Assembly: GCA_030038595.1 (NCBI GenBank)
Contig: JASHSW010000069.1
Span: 1-9,288 of the forward strand
Length of the DNA stretch: 9,288 nucleotides
Source of the DNA: Methylovirgula sp.
GTDB lineage: Bacteria > Pseudomonadota > Alphaproteobacteria > Rhizobiales > Beijerinckiaceae
Reading direction: 5' to 3'
Under the pieces are notes generated by a model. The model searched no databases, was not told the DNA's origin, and saw only the letters and a list, made by a program, of their open reading frames with translations. A program made the position numbers and the translations under genes. This document shows positions 1 through 6,323 of the stretch, one piece after another. Positions within the stretch are counted from its first letter, which is position 1, and each line of letters begins with the position of its first letter.

Positions 1-231
1 ATCCGCATCCGGATCGAGCTCGGCGAACCGTTGGACGATGATCGCCGCCGCTTTGTCGCGCCCGGCGCCTTCGAAGACGATAAAGCGGAACGGCACGAGC
101 TTGCCGTGATCGGGTACGCGTGCGGCGAGCGTCAGCAGGAGGTCGCGCTCGTCTCGGGTGGGGCCCGGCCCCGTCAAGAGGGCCGGTGCCGCGGAACGGC
201 GCGTACGCAATAGTTCGATGCAATCGTTCAT
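1..231 (-). CDS. YdjA-like nitroreductase, N-terminal part (runs off left edge)
   Basis: Seen: a minus-strand frame starts with ATG at 231-229 and stays open for 77 codons to the window edge. It begins MNDCIELLRTRRSA, with a later block RVPDHGKLVPFRFIVFEG. The R-R-S near residue 11 and the A-x-x-x-PDH-x-K-x-x-P-[WF]-x-F block are characteristic of the YdjA branch of the nitroreductase superfamily. Known for the family: small FMN-dependent homodimeric oxidoreductases of the cytosol that use NAD(P)H; R-R-S contacts the FMN phosphate; natural substrates are mostly unknown. The missing C-terminal part should be about 110 residues. A weak ribosome-binding sequence (GGTGA) precedes the ATG. The gene is divergent from the secreted protein starting at 369. 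It is not a clear BluB, so a link with cobS at the other end of the window is not supported. Confidence 0.85.
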   Translation of the reverse strand, partial: MNDCIELLRTRRSAAPALLTGPGPTRDERDLLLTLAARVPDHGKLVPFRFIVFEGAGRDKAAAIIVQRFAELDPDAD

Positions 232-278
232 GTTTTCACCAAGATCGGCCGCCCGAATGGGCCGCCACGAAAAGGTCA

Positions 279-294
279 ACTTCACCCCTGAAGT
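279..294. promoter_or_regulatory. 16-bp palindrome in divergent intergenic region, possible operator
   Basis: Seen: ACTTCA, four bases CCCC, then TGAAGT, a perfect 6-bp inverted repeat. It lies 48 bases from the nitroreductase start and 75 bases from the start of the secreted protein. GTCAAC also occurs twice in the same orientation, at 275-280 and 293-298 approximately. On the minus strand the hexamer TTGACT (297-292) overlaps one arm and resembles a -35 element; no convincing -10 follows. Inference: a dimeric repressor or MerR-type activator could bind here and control the nitroreductase. Chance cannot be excluded. Confidence 0.35.
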
Positions 295-368
295 CAACGT
301 CGGGCTTGTCGCACCGCGGGATTGTGTTCCCGCGCGCGGCGAACGGATGCCGACGCAGAGATCAAGCG

Positions 369-1358
369 ATGACGCGCAAAGCGCCGCACACCTGCTCCGC
401 CCGAATATTGCGGCTGATGGGGTTGGCAATCGCGCTTGCCGCCGCCGGTGCGGCGCACGCTAATCCGCCCGCTGTCGCCATGGATATGGGCGTCGCCCCG
501 GTGATCCCGCCTGGCGGCCTTCTCGGGCCGCGGCCCGAGGTGCAGCCGCCAGTCAACCGCAGCACTTTGCTGCTCTCCGCCTTTCTCAGCGCGTCCGACA
601 CCCAACCGGTGCGCAGCGGATTGGTCTGGCGGGTCTTCGACGAGACGGCGCAGGCCGACGGTTCACATCGGCTCGTCGCCCAATCCACGGATGCCGCCCC
701 ATCCCTCTCTCTGCCCGACGGCACCTACATCGCGCACGTGGCCATGGGGCTCGCCGGAATGACCAAACGCGTCGTCATCGCCGGGCAGCCGACGAGCGAA
801 CGGCTCGTCCTCAACGCCGGCGGGCTGCGGGTCGTTGCGATGCTCGGCAATCAGCCGATCAATCCAGCCAAACTAAAGATCTCGATCTATGTTCCCGAGC
901 GCAGCAATTCGGAAGCCAAGCTGATCCTGGCCAACGCCAAAGCGGGCGACATCATCGGCCTGCCGGAAGGCACCTATCACATCGTCTCGACCTTGCTCGA
1001 TACCACGGGGATGGGCTCGCTCGGCCCGAACGGCGTGGCCAACGCGACGAATTCCGTCGTCAGCGCCGACCTGCGCGTCCAGGCCGGCAAGCTGACCGAC
1101 GTGACGCTGCGCCATCGCGCCGCCGTCATGACGTTGAAACTCGTCAGCAGTCCCGGCGGCGAAGCGCTCGCCAATTCCGCATTCACAATTTTGACGCCGG
1201 GCGGCGACGTGATCCGCGAACTGATCGGGGCGTTTCCCTCCGTCGTCCTCGCCGAGGGCGAATACGTGGCGATCGCACGGCACGACAACCGAACGTTTCA
1301 AGCAACCTTCAAAGTCCAATCGACGCAGGACCGCGACGTTGAAATCCTCGCCCAATAA
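369..1358 (+). CDS. Secreted protein of unknown function with three beta-rich repeats
   Basis: Seen: 329 residues from the ATG at 369. That start is chosen over an upstream in-frame ATG because it is followed by a good Sec signal peptide: basic residues, a hydrophobic core at about 16-28, and A-H-A before a likely cleavage after residue 31. The mature part looks like three similar segments of 70 to 100 residues. Each contains strands leading to an L-x-x-G-x-Y turn: LPDGTY at 115, LPEGTY at 198 and LAEGEY at 294, each followed by a strand such as IAHVAMG or VAIARHD. There is no transmembrane helix after the signal and no cysteine cluster. Inference: a periplasmic or exported protein of tandem beta-sandwich (carboxypeptidase-regulatory or Ig-like) domains, possibly a binding or scaffold protein. 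I do not recognise a named family. It appears monocistronic; the next 470 bases hold an IS remnant. Confidence 0.8.
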   Translation: MTRKAPHTCSARILRLMGLAIALAAAGAAHANPPAVAMDMGVAPVIPPGGLLGPRPEVQPPVNRSTLLLSAFLSASDTQPVRSGLVWRVFDETAQADGSHRLVAQSTDAAPSLSLPDGTYIAHVAMGLAGMTKRVVIAGQPTSERLVLNAGGLRVVAMLGNQPINPAKLKISIYVPERSNSEAKLILANAKAGDIIGLPEGTYHIVSTLLDTTGMGSLGPNGVANATNSVVSADLRVQAGKLTDVTLRHRAAVMTLKLVSSPGGEALANSAFTILTPGGDVIRELIGAFPSVVLAEGEYVAIARHDNRTFQATFKVQSTQDRDVEILAQ

Positions 1359-1454
1359 TGCGGGCGCGGGTGGAATCTCCGTTTCAATTTCGGCAACGGT
1401 TCGGCAAGCGGTTATCCGCTGCGCGGCCGCATGGGTAGAGACGCGCCCTCAACC

Positions 1455-1751
1455 GGCGCCATGTCCGCGGCCCCATACCATCCGATGAACCAAGGCAAGA
1501 TCGGGCGTTTGCACGGGACGCTGAAGAATCGCCATCCTTGCGGAGAATTACCGCTTGCCGAGCGATCTCGAAGCAGAGATCCGGGCCTTCGCCGCCGACA
1601 GCGACCATCGGCCTTATCGAGAGCCTCGACGATCTGACCCCTGCCGACGTCTACTTCGGTCATGGCCGGACAACCCTGTTGCATAGAGATAAGGATCAAA
1701 CGCCAGACCGTCGTAGAACCCCGCTTGCGGCACCAACGCCAAGCCGCGTAA
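1455..1751 (+). pseudogene. IS3-family transposase (OrfB integrase core), C-terminal remnant, frameshifted
   Basis: Seen: pieces of the end of an IS3-type DDE transposase appear in order but in changing frames. Piece one is APYHPMNQGKIGRLHGTLKN (from 1470). Piece two is ILAENYRLPSDLEAEIRAF (from 1534). Piece three is LDDLTPADVYFGHGRTTLL (from about 1625). Piece four, IKRQTVVEPRLRHQRQAA (from 1695), ends at TAA 1749-1751. At least three frame changes are needed; HVRG just upstream of the first piece (about 1460-1471) implies a fourth. Known: in this family the third catalytic acid is the E of GKIERWH; here codon 1503-1505 is GGG (Gly). No more of the transposase (first two Asp, OrfA) is visible upstream. 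The element is therefore dead and 5'-truncated. Confidence 0.88.
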
Positions 1752-1820
1752 ACTCATTAAACCGACGGGCCAGAGCCTCCCTCAATTTGCACTGCTCGCT
1801 GTCTCAAAAGCGACGGACAG
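1752..1820 (+). mobile_element. Possible 3' non-coding tail and terminal repeat of the IS3-family remnant
   Basis: The stretch after the transposase stop has no reading frame of its own and ends in GTCTCAAAAGCGACGGACAG (1801-1820). From memory, related IS3-family elements with the same OrfB C-terminus end in a GTCTCAAA...GACGGACA type terminus, so the IS boundary may be at about 1819, only about 12 bases before the PPi-PEPCK start codon. No matching left terminal repeat was found, as expected for a 5'-truncated copy. Confidence 0.35.
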
Positions 1821-1832
1821 TTTGGACTCTGA

Positions 1833-4800
1833 ATGGACTCGGGCGTGGGGGCGGGTATGGATCTGGAACGCGCTGTAGGACTGAAGGCGGACGGATCGGT
1901 TTGGCTGCCGGAGCGCTCCGCCGCCGTGAGTTCGATTCTGCTCAAACTCGCGGCCATGGGCGTCCAGATCCCGGCCGACAACGCCGACGAGGACCTGCTC
2001 CACCTGGCGGGCGATCTTTTCGCACGCTACCGCGAGCAGACCCGGCTGCTCTCCCACCATCTCTGTCCCGCCGATGCACGCATTCAGCATTATATCGACG
2101 GACTCCTCGCAGCCGCCGGAGTCGCCGAGCCCGTGCGCCTGCCGGGGGAAACCTTCATTCTCGATCATTATGGGCTGGCACGCGAGCTGTCCCTCCCGGT
2201 AGACGCGGACGCTTGGCAAAATGAGGTTGTGTCGAGCTACCTGCTCGACAACGGCGTCCTGCATAACCCGATCAGCGATCGGCGCACCACGCAGGGGGTG
2301 TTTCACGTCGCGGAGGGCGGGCTTCCGATTCCGGCGGACAAAATCCGCGTGCCGCTCGCAACCTATCTCCGTCTCCTCGAGGAGGCGCTGCGCCCGCCCG
2401 GCGAGCTGTTGCGCCTGCCATTCACCGCGAATTGGCCCGAGCCGGTGGAGACCATGGTTTCGCTGTTGCTGCGCCCGCTCGTCAGTCCCGCAGTGCCGGA
2501 GGTCTCGCCCGAAAAACGCACCGAGGTCCGGTTCTTTGTACCGGGCGGACTGGTTTCGAACCTCGACTTCGTCGAGAGCATCTTCGGCAACGCCGGCGAC
2601 CCCTATCTCCCAACCCACGATGCCGCGCTCGACGTGGACGGCTGGACCGGCCACAGCGGCTGCGTGATCCTGGCACCGCATCTCACGCGATTGAAGAAGA
2701 AGGACGTCGGCCTGCCGCCGGCATGCGACGCCACCCACGCTCAACGCACCGCCGGCATGTGCTGGAACGACGAAAACGAGCTCTACAACGAAGGTCGCCC
2801 GTTCAAGATCACCTCGCGCAACATGGACGGCGTGATGGTGACCATCCTGGCCGACAACTATTTCGGGTACTGCAAGAAGGAAGTGAAGACGCAGATCGGG
2901 TTCAGCGCGAACCTGCTCGGCGGGGCCGAAGAGGAACATGCCGGCGGGGCGCTGGCGTTCGCCGCCTTCAGCCTGGGAGATCGATTCGTCCCCGATCTCA
3001 TGCGCCGCGAAAGCACCACGCAGCACCGGTTCAAGGAGGTGCTCGCGCTCTTAGGGGAACGCACGAAGCTCCACCCCTCAGGCTACGCCACCGACAAGAT
3101 CTACCCCGAAATCCACTACATGCCGGAGGACATGGAGATCGACGTCCATCGCCAGGACGTCACCTGGACGAAGCATGGCCAGACGCAGCATCTGAAGCTG
3201 CTGCCCAACCGGATTTACATCCATCCGAGCGGCTATAAGGTCCGCATGGCAAAGTACGGAGGGGCGCCGAGCTGGCGGCTGATTGGTACGGTGCCAGAGG
3301 GCACGTTTTGCCACAAACCCTGCACCGTCTCCGGCGGCGGCAAGTCGGAGATCAGCAAAAGCCTGGTGGATGCCGTGCTGCCCGGCTCGTTCTACGTGCG
3401 CAATTTCGAAGAGGATATGGCGCTGGTCGAGGAGATCTTCGGCCGGAATTACGATGACGCACGCCTTCCTGAATTGCGCGGCAACAACGGCAATGGCGCC
3501 TCGCGGCCAATTCTCTCGCCCGAACGTTCGCTTGGCTCGGTGATCAAGCTCCTGACCCCCAACCCGGCCGAGTTCACGCCCAAACACAATGCTTGGCTCG
3601 ACGGCATTCCAAACCACGTGCGGGCGCTCGTGTTCGTCATCAAGCGTTTCTACCAGCCCGATTGGGGCCGGGATTGGCGTCAACATTTCAGCGTGGACAT
3701 CATCAACGGCGCCCCCGGGCACGAACTCAAATACGAGGGACGAAAACTCGTCGCCAATTACCTGCGGATCGGCCGTCAAGAGGACGGCGCTTGGCGGACC
3801 TACAAGCTGAGGCAAGACTTCGTCGCGGCCGACAAGGTGCAGATGGAGGACGACATCACGGCCACGGTGGTCATCCCCGCGCCGCGCCTGGTTGGACTGC
3901 CGAGCGAATACGACGGACACCCAAGCCTCAAGTTGGCGCAAAACTGCGAATTCAGGCTCTTCCAGCGGCCCGACGACGCCATCCACCCGGGGCTCGACCG
4001 GCAGACGGAAGAGGATATGTCGAACCCGGGACTCTTCAGTTCCAATTTCCAGCCGCTTACCCGCGAGGACAATCAACGCATCGTCGAGGACGTTGTCGTG
4101 CAAGACAGCTTCACGCTGCCGATGCGCGAACACGTGGCCCACAACGCCGCCCGCACCGACGGCGGCTTTTCGATCTGTTCGGCCGAGCCGAGGATCATCG
4201 ATGGCAAGCGCACCAAGAATCCGCGCTATCTGCAATTGCGGCCCGACCTCGCAAAACCGCGCGACCGGTACGTCGCGGAGATGGGCGCGCGGCTGAACCG
4301 CCGCCTCCCGCTCGATGCGCCGGTGCTGTTTCCGGTGATCGGCGTGATGTCGGGCCGGCGTAACAATCCGCCAGAAGAAGGAAGACGCCCGCTCTGCGTC
4401 TACGGGCCGATCCACTACCAAGAGCTGCCGGAACTATTCATGGACTATGTGTGCTCGCTGACAGGCACGTCGCCCAGCACCACCGGCGCCGGATCCGAGG
4501 GCGCTCTTACCAAGGGACCGTTCAACGCCATCCAGACGACGCCCGATCTCAACAATGCGCTTGTCGCGATGCTGCTTACCGGCTACGGGGGTTTTAGTTC
4601 CGCCGCCGGCTTCATCGGACCGCACCTTCGTGTGGACCACGACATCAGCCTGCTGATCCCCGAGATCTGGTGCCGACTGTTCCCCCATGAGCGCGACCCC
4701 AAGCGGCTGATCGAAGCGGGGCATCTCGAAAAGCTCGAAGATTATAGCTTCGACGGACGGCAGGTGCTGGCCAGCCGGCTGGGCTATCGGATCACGGCCA

Positions 4801-5417
4801 AGTTTGTGCGCACCTACCTCGGGCGCGTCTTCGACAATCCCACCGTGGTTTTCACCGACGAGATCCTCAAACCCGAGCTTCAAGATCCCGCCGTGTTCGC
4901 CGACGGCGTCAACAATATTGTAGAGGCGCAGGTGCGCGTCGCGGAGTCATATTTCGAAGACGGCACGATCGACGATGCTTGCCCGCCGCTCAAGGCGTTG
5001 CTGCATATCATGGCGCGCGGAAGCTACGAGGGGAAGACCGCGAGCGATCCCGAGATACGGGCGCTCTTCACCCGCGAGGCGCTGCTGGCAAGCGACTGGT
5101 ATCGCGAGCGCCTCGTTATAAAGCAGCAGCGGGATGTGACGCTCTGGGGACGCCACGTGCGGAGCCTGACGGAATTCCTGATGCGTACCGGCCACCGTGA
5201 AGAGGCCAAACGGCTCGGCATCGCCGGCCGGCTTGAGCATGCACGCGCCGAGTTAGAGCGAGTGAGCGCGCCGGACTATCTGACGGCGCTCGCTGGTACT
5301 ATCGGCGCCGACCCGATCCATCGGCCGGTACGCGGACGCCAAGGGCCGGAAGCGAGCCTTAGAGCGAAGGCACACGGGATGTCACAGGCGGTCGGCACCG
5401 CGGGAGGGTCACTCTAG
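1833..5417 (+). CDS. PPi-dependent phosphoenolpyruvate carboxykinase (PPi-PEPCK, EC 4.1.1.38)
   Basis: Function (known): the cytosolic enzyme interconverts PEP + phosphate + CO2 and oxaloacetate + PPi at the C3/C4 node. Seen: 1194 residues, close to the roughly 1100-residue family described from Propionibacterium and Entamoeba and far larger than ATP- or GTP-PEPCK (about 530-620). Recognised blocks in order: HNPISDRRTTQGVFH (144-158); VPGGLVSNLDFVESIFGNAG (from 236); ADNYFGYCKKEVKTQ then SANLLGGAEEEH (340-370); a phosphate-binding loop CHKPCTVSGGGKSEISKS (493-510; K504, S505); SLGSVIKLLTP (566); GRRNNPP (841); SPSTTGAGSEGALTKGPFN (880-898); FIGPHLRVDHDISLLIPE (927-944). Start: ATG 1833 directly follows an in-frame TGA; ATG 1857 (residue 9), behind a G-rich stretch, is an equally plausible start. 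The last 30 or so residues look non-conserved. The frame is intact. Upstream lies an IS scar; downstream is a convergent GYD gene, so it is probably transcribed alone. Confidence 0.92.
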   Translation: MDSGVGAGMDLERAVGLKADGSVWLPERSAAVSSILLKLAAMGVQIPADNADEDLLHLAGDLFARYREQTRLLSHHLCPADARIQHYIDGLLAAAGVAEPVRLPGETFILDHYGLARELSLPVDADAWQNEVVSSYLLDNGVLHNPISDRRTTQGVFHVAEGGLPIPADKIRVPLATYLRLLEEALRPPGELLRLPFTANWPEPVETMVSLLLRPLVSPAVPEVSPEKRTEVRFFVPGGLVSNLDFVESIFGNAGDPYLPTHDAALDVDGWTGHSGCVILAPHLTRLKKKDVGLPPACDATHAQRTAGMCWNDENELYNEGRPFKITSRNMDGVMVTILADNYFGYCKKEVKTQIGFSANLLGGAEEEHAGGALAFAAFSLGDRFVPDLMRRESTTQHRFKEVLALLGERTKLHPSGYATDKIYPEIHYMPEDMEIDVHRQDVTWTKHGQTQHLKLLPNRIYIHPSGYKVRMAKYGGAPSWRLIGTVPEGTFCHKPCTVSGGGKSEISKSLVDAVLPGSFYVRNFEEDMALVEEIFGRNYDDARLPELRGNNGNGASRPILSPERSLGSVIKLLTPNPAEFTPKHNAWLDGIPNHVRALVFVIKRFYQPDWGRDWRQHFSVDIINGAPGHELKYEGRKLVANYLRIGRQEDGAWRTYKLRQDFVAADKVQMEDDITATVVIPAPRLVGLPSEYDGHPSLKLAQNCEFRLFQRPDDAIHPGLDRQTEEDMSNPGLFSSNFQPLTREDNQRIVEDVVVQDSFTLPMREHVAHNAARTDGGFSICSAEPRIIDGKRTKNPRYLQLRPDLAKPRDRYVAEMGARLNRRLPLDAPVLFPVIGVMSGRRNNPPEEGRRPLCVYGPIHYQELPELFMDYVCSLTGTSPSTTGAGSEGALTKGPFNAIQTTPDLNNALVAMLLTGYGGFSSAAGFIGPHLRVDHDISLLIPEIWCRLFPHERDPKRLIEAGHLEKLEDYSFDGRQVLASRLGYRITAKFVRTYLGRVFDNPTVVFTDEILKPELQDPAVFADGVNNIVEAQVRVAESYFEDGTIDDACPPLKALLHIMARGSYEGKTASDPEIRALFTREALLASDWYRERLVIKQQRDVTLWGRHVRSLTEFLMRTGHREEAKRLGIAGRLEHARAELERVSAPDYLTALAGTIGADPIHRPVRGRQGPEASLRAKAHGMSQAVGTAGGSL

Positions 5418-5498
5418 CGAATATTCGGGGTTTGCATCACGACACGGTCCCGGCAGGCGTCCGCCCGCACCTGCGCCGTCGGTCGTTTCGCTTGGCCC

Positions 5499-5792
5499 TT
5501 AAGCGACCTTTTCCAGAATCTTTGTCATTTCTGCCGCCGTGAAGGCGCGCAGTGTCTGGGCGCGGAGGTTGCCCGCCTTGAGCATACTCAACAAGAACGC
5601 CGTCGCGGTCGCCTCGTTCGGGGCTTCCGAGATCGTGATGAGGTCGTATTGTCCTTGTGTCCAGACGATCTCGTTTAGTTTGATCCCGACCTCCGATCCG
5701 GCTTTCTTCGCCGCTTCCGCCCGCTTGACCGTATCCTTGATGTTGCGAAGTCCTTGCTCCGTAAAATTGTAAAGGGTGACATAGGTCGCCAC
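5499..5792 (-). CDS. GYD-domain protein
   Basis: Seen: 97 residues, starting at GTG 5792-5790 and ending at TAA 5501-5499. The start is set by a strong Shine-Dalgarno GGAGG (complement at 5801-5805) eight bases upstream. Upstream sequence in the same frame is open but has no family resemblance. The protein begins VATYVTLYNFTEQGLRNIKD and contains IVWTQGQYDLITISEAPNEA, then FLLSMLKAGNLRAQTLRAFT. This is the pattern of the GYD family (PF08734): short ferredoxin-like alpha/beta proteins with a G-x-Y/F-D turn, here G-Q-Y-D. Known: widespread in alphaproteobacteria, mostly as stand-alone proteins; biochemical role not established. It is convergent with the PPi-PEPCK gene 81 bases away, so no operon link exists. 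No signal peptide or membrane segment. Confidence 0.88.
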   Translation of the reverse strand: MATYVTLYNFTEQGLRNIKDTVKRAEAAKKAGSEVGIKLNEIVWTQGQYDLITISEAPNEATATAFLLSMLKAGNLRAQTLRAFTAAEMTKILEKVA

Positions 5793-6152
5793 GACGTTTT
5801 CCTCCGTAACTGAGGCCGGCTGATTCCGATCGGGACACCGACCGCTCCCCGTACTCGCTGTGCTGGCGCGCAGATCATCAGCATTTCTTGCACGACGGCA
5901 ACGTGAATCTCGTTCGCAAACTACAAATAAAGCATTGGGGTAAGCCTGAACTACCGGCGGACGCCGATCACCAATATCCGCAACGCGAAGAGGCCGCCCC
6001 AAGGGTAGATTTCTATTTCTGCCGATGTCCGCCTGGGTCACGAACGGAAATCCGAAGCAGAACGCCAAACCGGCTCGTCTCTTGATCGCCGCGCCGGGCA
6101 AAGCTAAATCTCTGCCGCGCCCGCTTCGCTCGAGCGCGGCGACGGGGGAGCG
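5793..6152. other. Intergenic region without a recognisable gene
   Basis: About 360 bases separate the divergent GYD gene and the DUF3311-permease unit. Frames here (for example a 65-codon plus-strand frame from 5888, and the minus-strand extension above the GYD start) have arginine- and proline-rich, low-quality translations and no family resemblance. A short AT-richer patch sits at about 5915-5935. The region presumably carries promoters for both sides; one candidate for the rightward unit is listed separately. No tRNA, riboswitch or repeat was recognised. Confidence 0.5.
6082..6110 (+). promoter_or_regulatory. Candidate sigma-70-type promoter for the DUF3311-permease unit
   Basis: Seen: TTGATC (6082-6087), a 17-base spacer, then TAAATC (6105-6110). 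Both hexamers match the consensus at most key positions. The spacing would start transcription near 6117, about 35 bases before the DUF3311 ATG and ahead of its GGGGGAG ribosome-binding site. It is a pattern match only, in GC-rich DNA, so chance is possible. Confidence 0.3.
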
Positions 6153-6323
6153 ATGAAATATCTGCTGTTGATCCTGCCTGCCGCCGTCTCGCTCTGCGTG
6201 CCCTTCTACAACATGATGGAGCCGCGGCTTTTCGGCTTTCCTTTCTTCTACTGGCTGCTTCTGCTTCTCATTCCGATTTCGAGCGTTCTCACATTTCTCG
6301 TCTATAAAGGGGAGAAACGGTGA
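6153..6323 (+). CDS. DUF3311-family small membrane protein
   Basis: Seen: 56 residues from ATG 6153, behind a strong ribosome-binding site GGGGGAG at 6144-6150. The sequence starts MKYLLLILPAAVSLCVPFYN and has two hydrophobic segments, about residues 3-18 and 31-50, separated by MMEPRLFGFPFFYW; it ends YKGEKR. The N-P-x-x-G-F-P-F-F-Y-W-type linker (here E-P-R-L-F-G-F-P-F-F-Y-W) and two-helix layout are characteristic of DUF3311. Its stop codon overlaps the permease start (GTGA, 6320-6323), so the two are translationally coupled. Known: DUF3311 genes commonly sit directly before SSS-family permeases; the molecular role is unproven. Inference: an accessory subunit or assembly factor of the inner-membrane permease. 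The gene is easily missed because of its size. Confidence 0.88.
   Translation: MKYLLLILPAAVSLCVPFYNMMEPRLFGFPFFYWLLLLLIPISSVLTFLVYKGEKR

Noticed and set aside
1..231. BluB (dimethylbenzimidazole synthase) as identity of the nitroreductase
   Set aside because: The R-R-S and PDH-G-K-L-x-P-F patterns fit YdjA-type nitroreductases better, and the gene is far from cobS.
120..368. N-terminal extension of the secreted protein from ATG 120
   Set aside because: It would run antisense through the nitroreductase start and place the signal peptide inside the protein; ATG 369 gives a proper signal peptide.
1538..2224. 228-codon plus-strand frame spanning the IS remnant and the start of PPi-PEPCK
   Set aside because: Only the part from about 1625 to 1694 matches transposase; the rest is out of frame with both neighbours.
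1782..3026. 414-codon minus-strand open frame opposite the PPi-PEPCK gene
   Set aside because: It lies antisense to clearly conserved PPi-PEPCK motifs and its translation shows no family pattern; long antisense frames are expected in GC-rich coding DNA.
3078..4421. 447-codon minus-strand open frame
   Set aside because: Antisense shadow of the PPi-PEPCK gene with no recognisable motif or plausible ribosome-binding site.
5489..5505. CGCTT...AAGCG hairpin near the GYD stop
   Set aside because: Only five base pairs, overlapping the end of the coding sequence and without a T-run.
5888..6085. 65-codon plus-strand frame in the intergenic region
   Set aside because: No ribosome-binding site, Arg/Pro-rich translation and no family resemblance.
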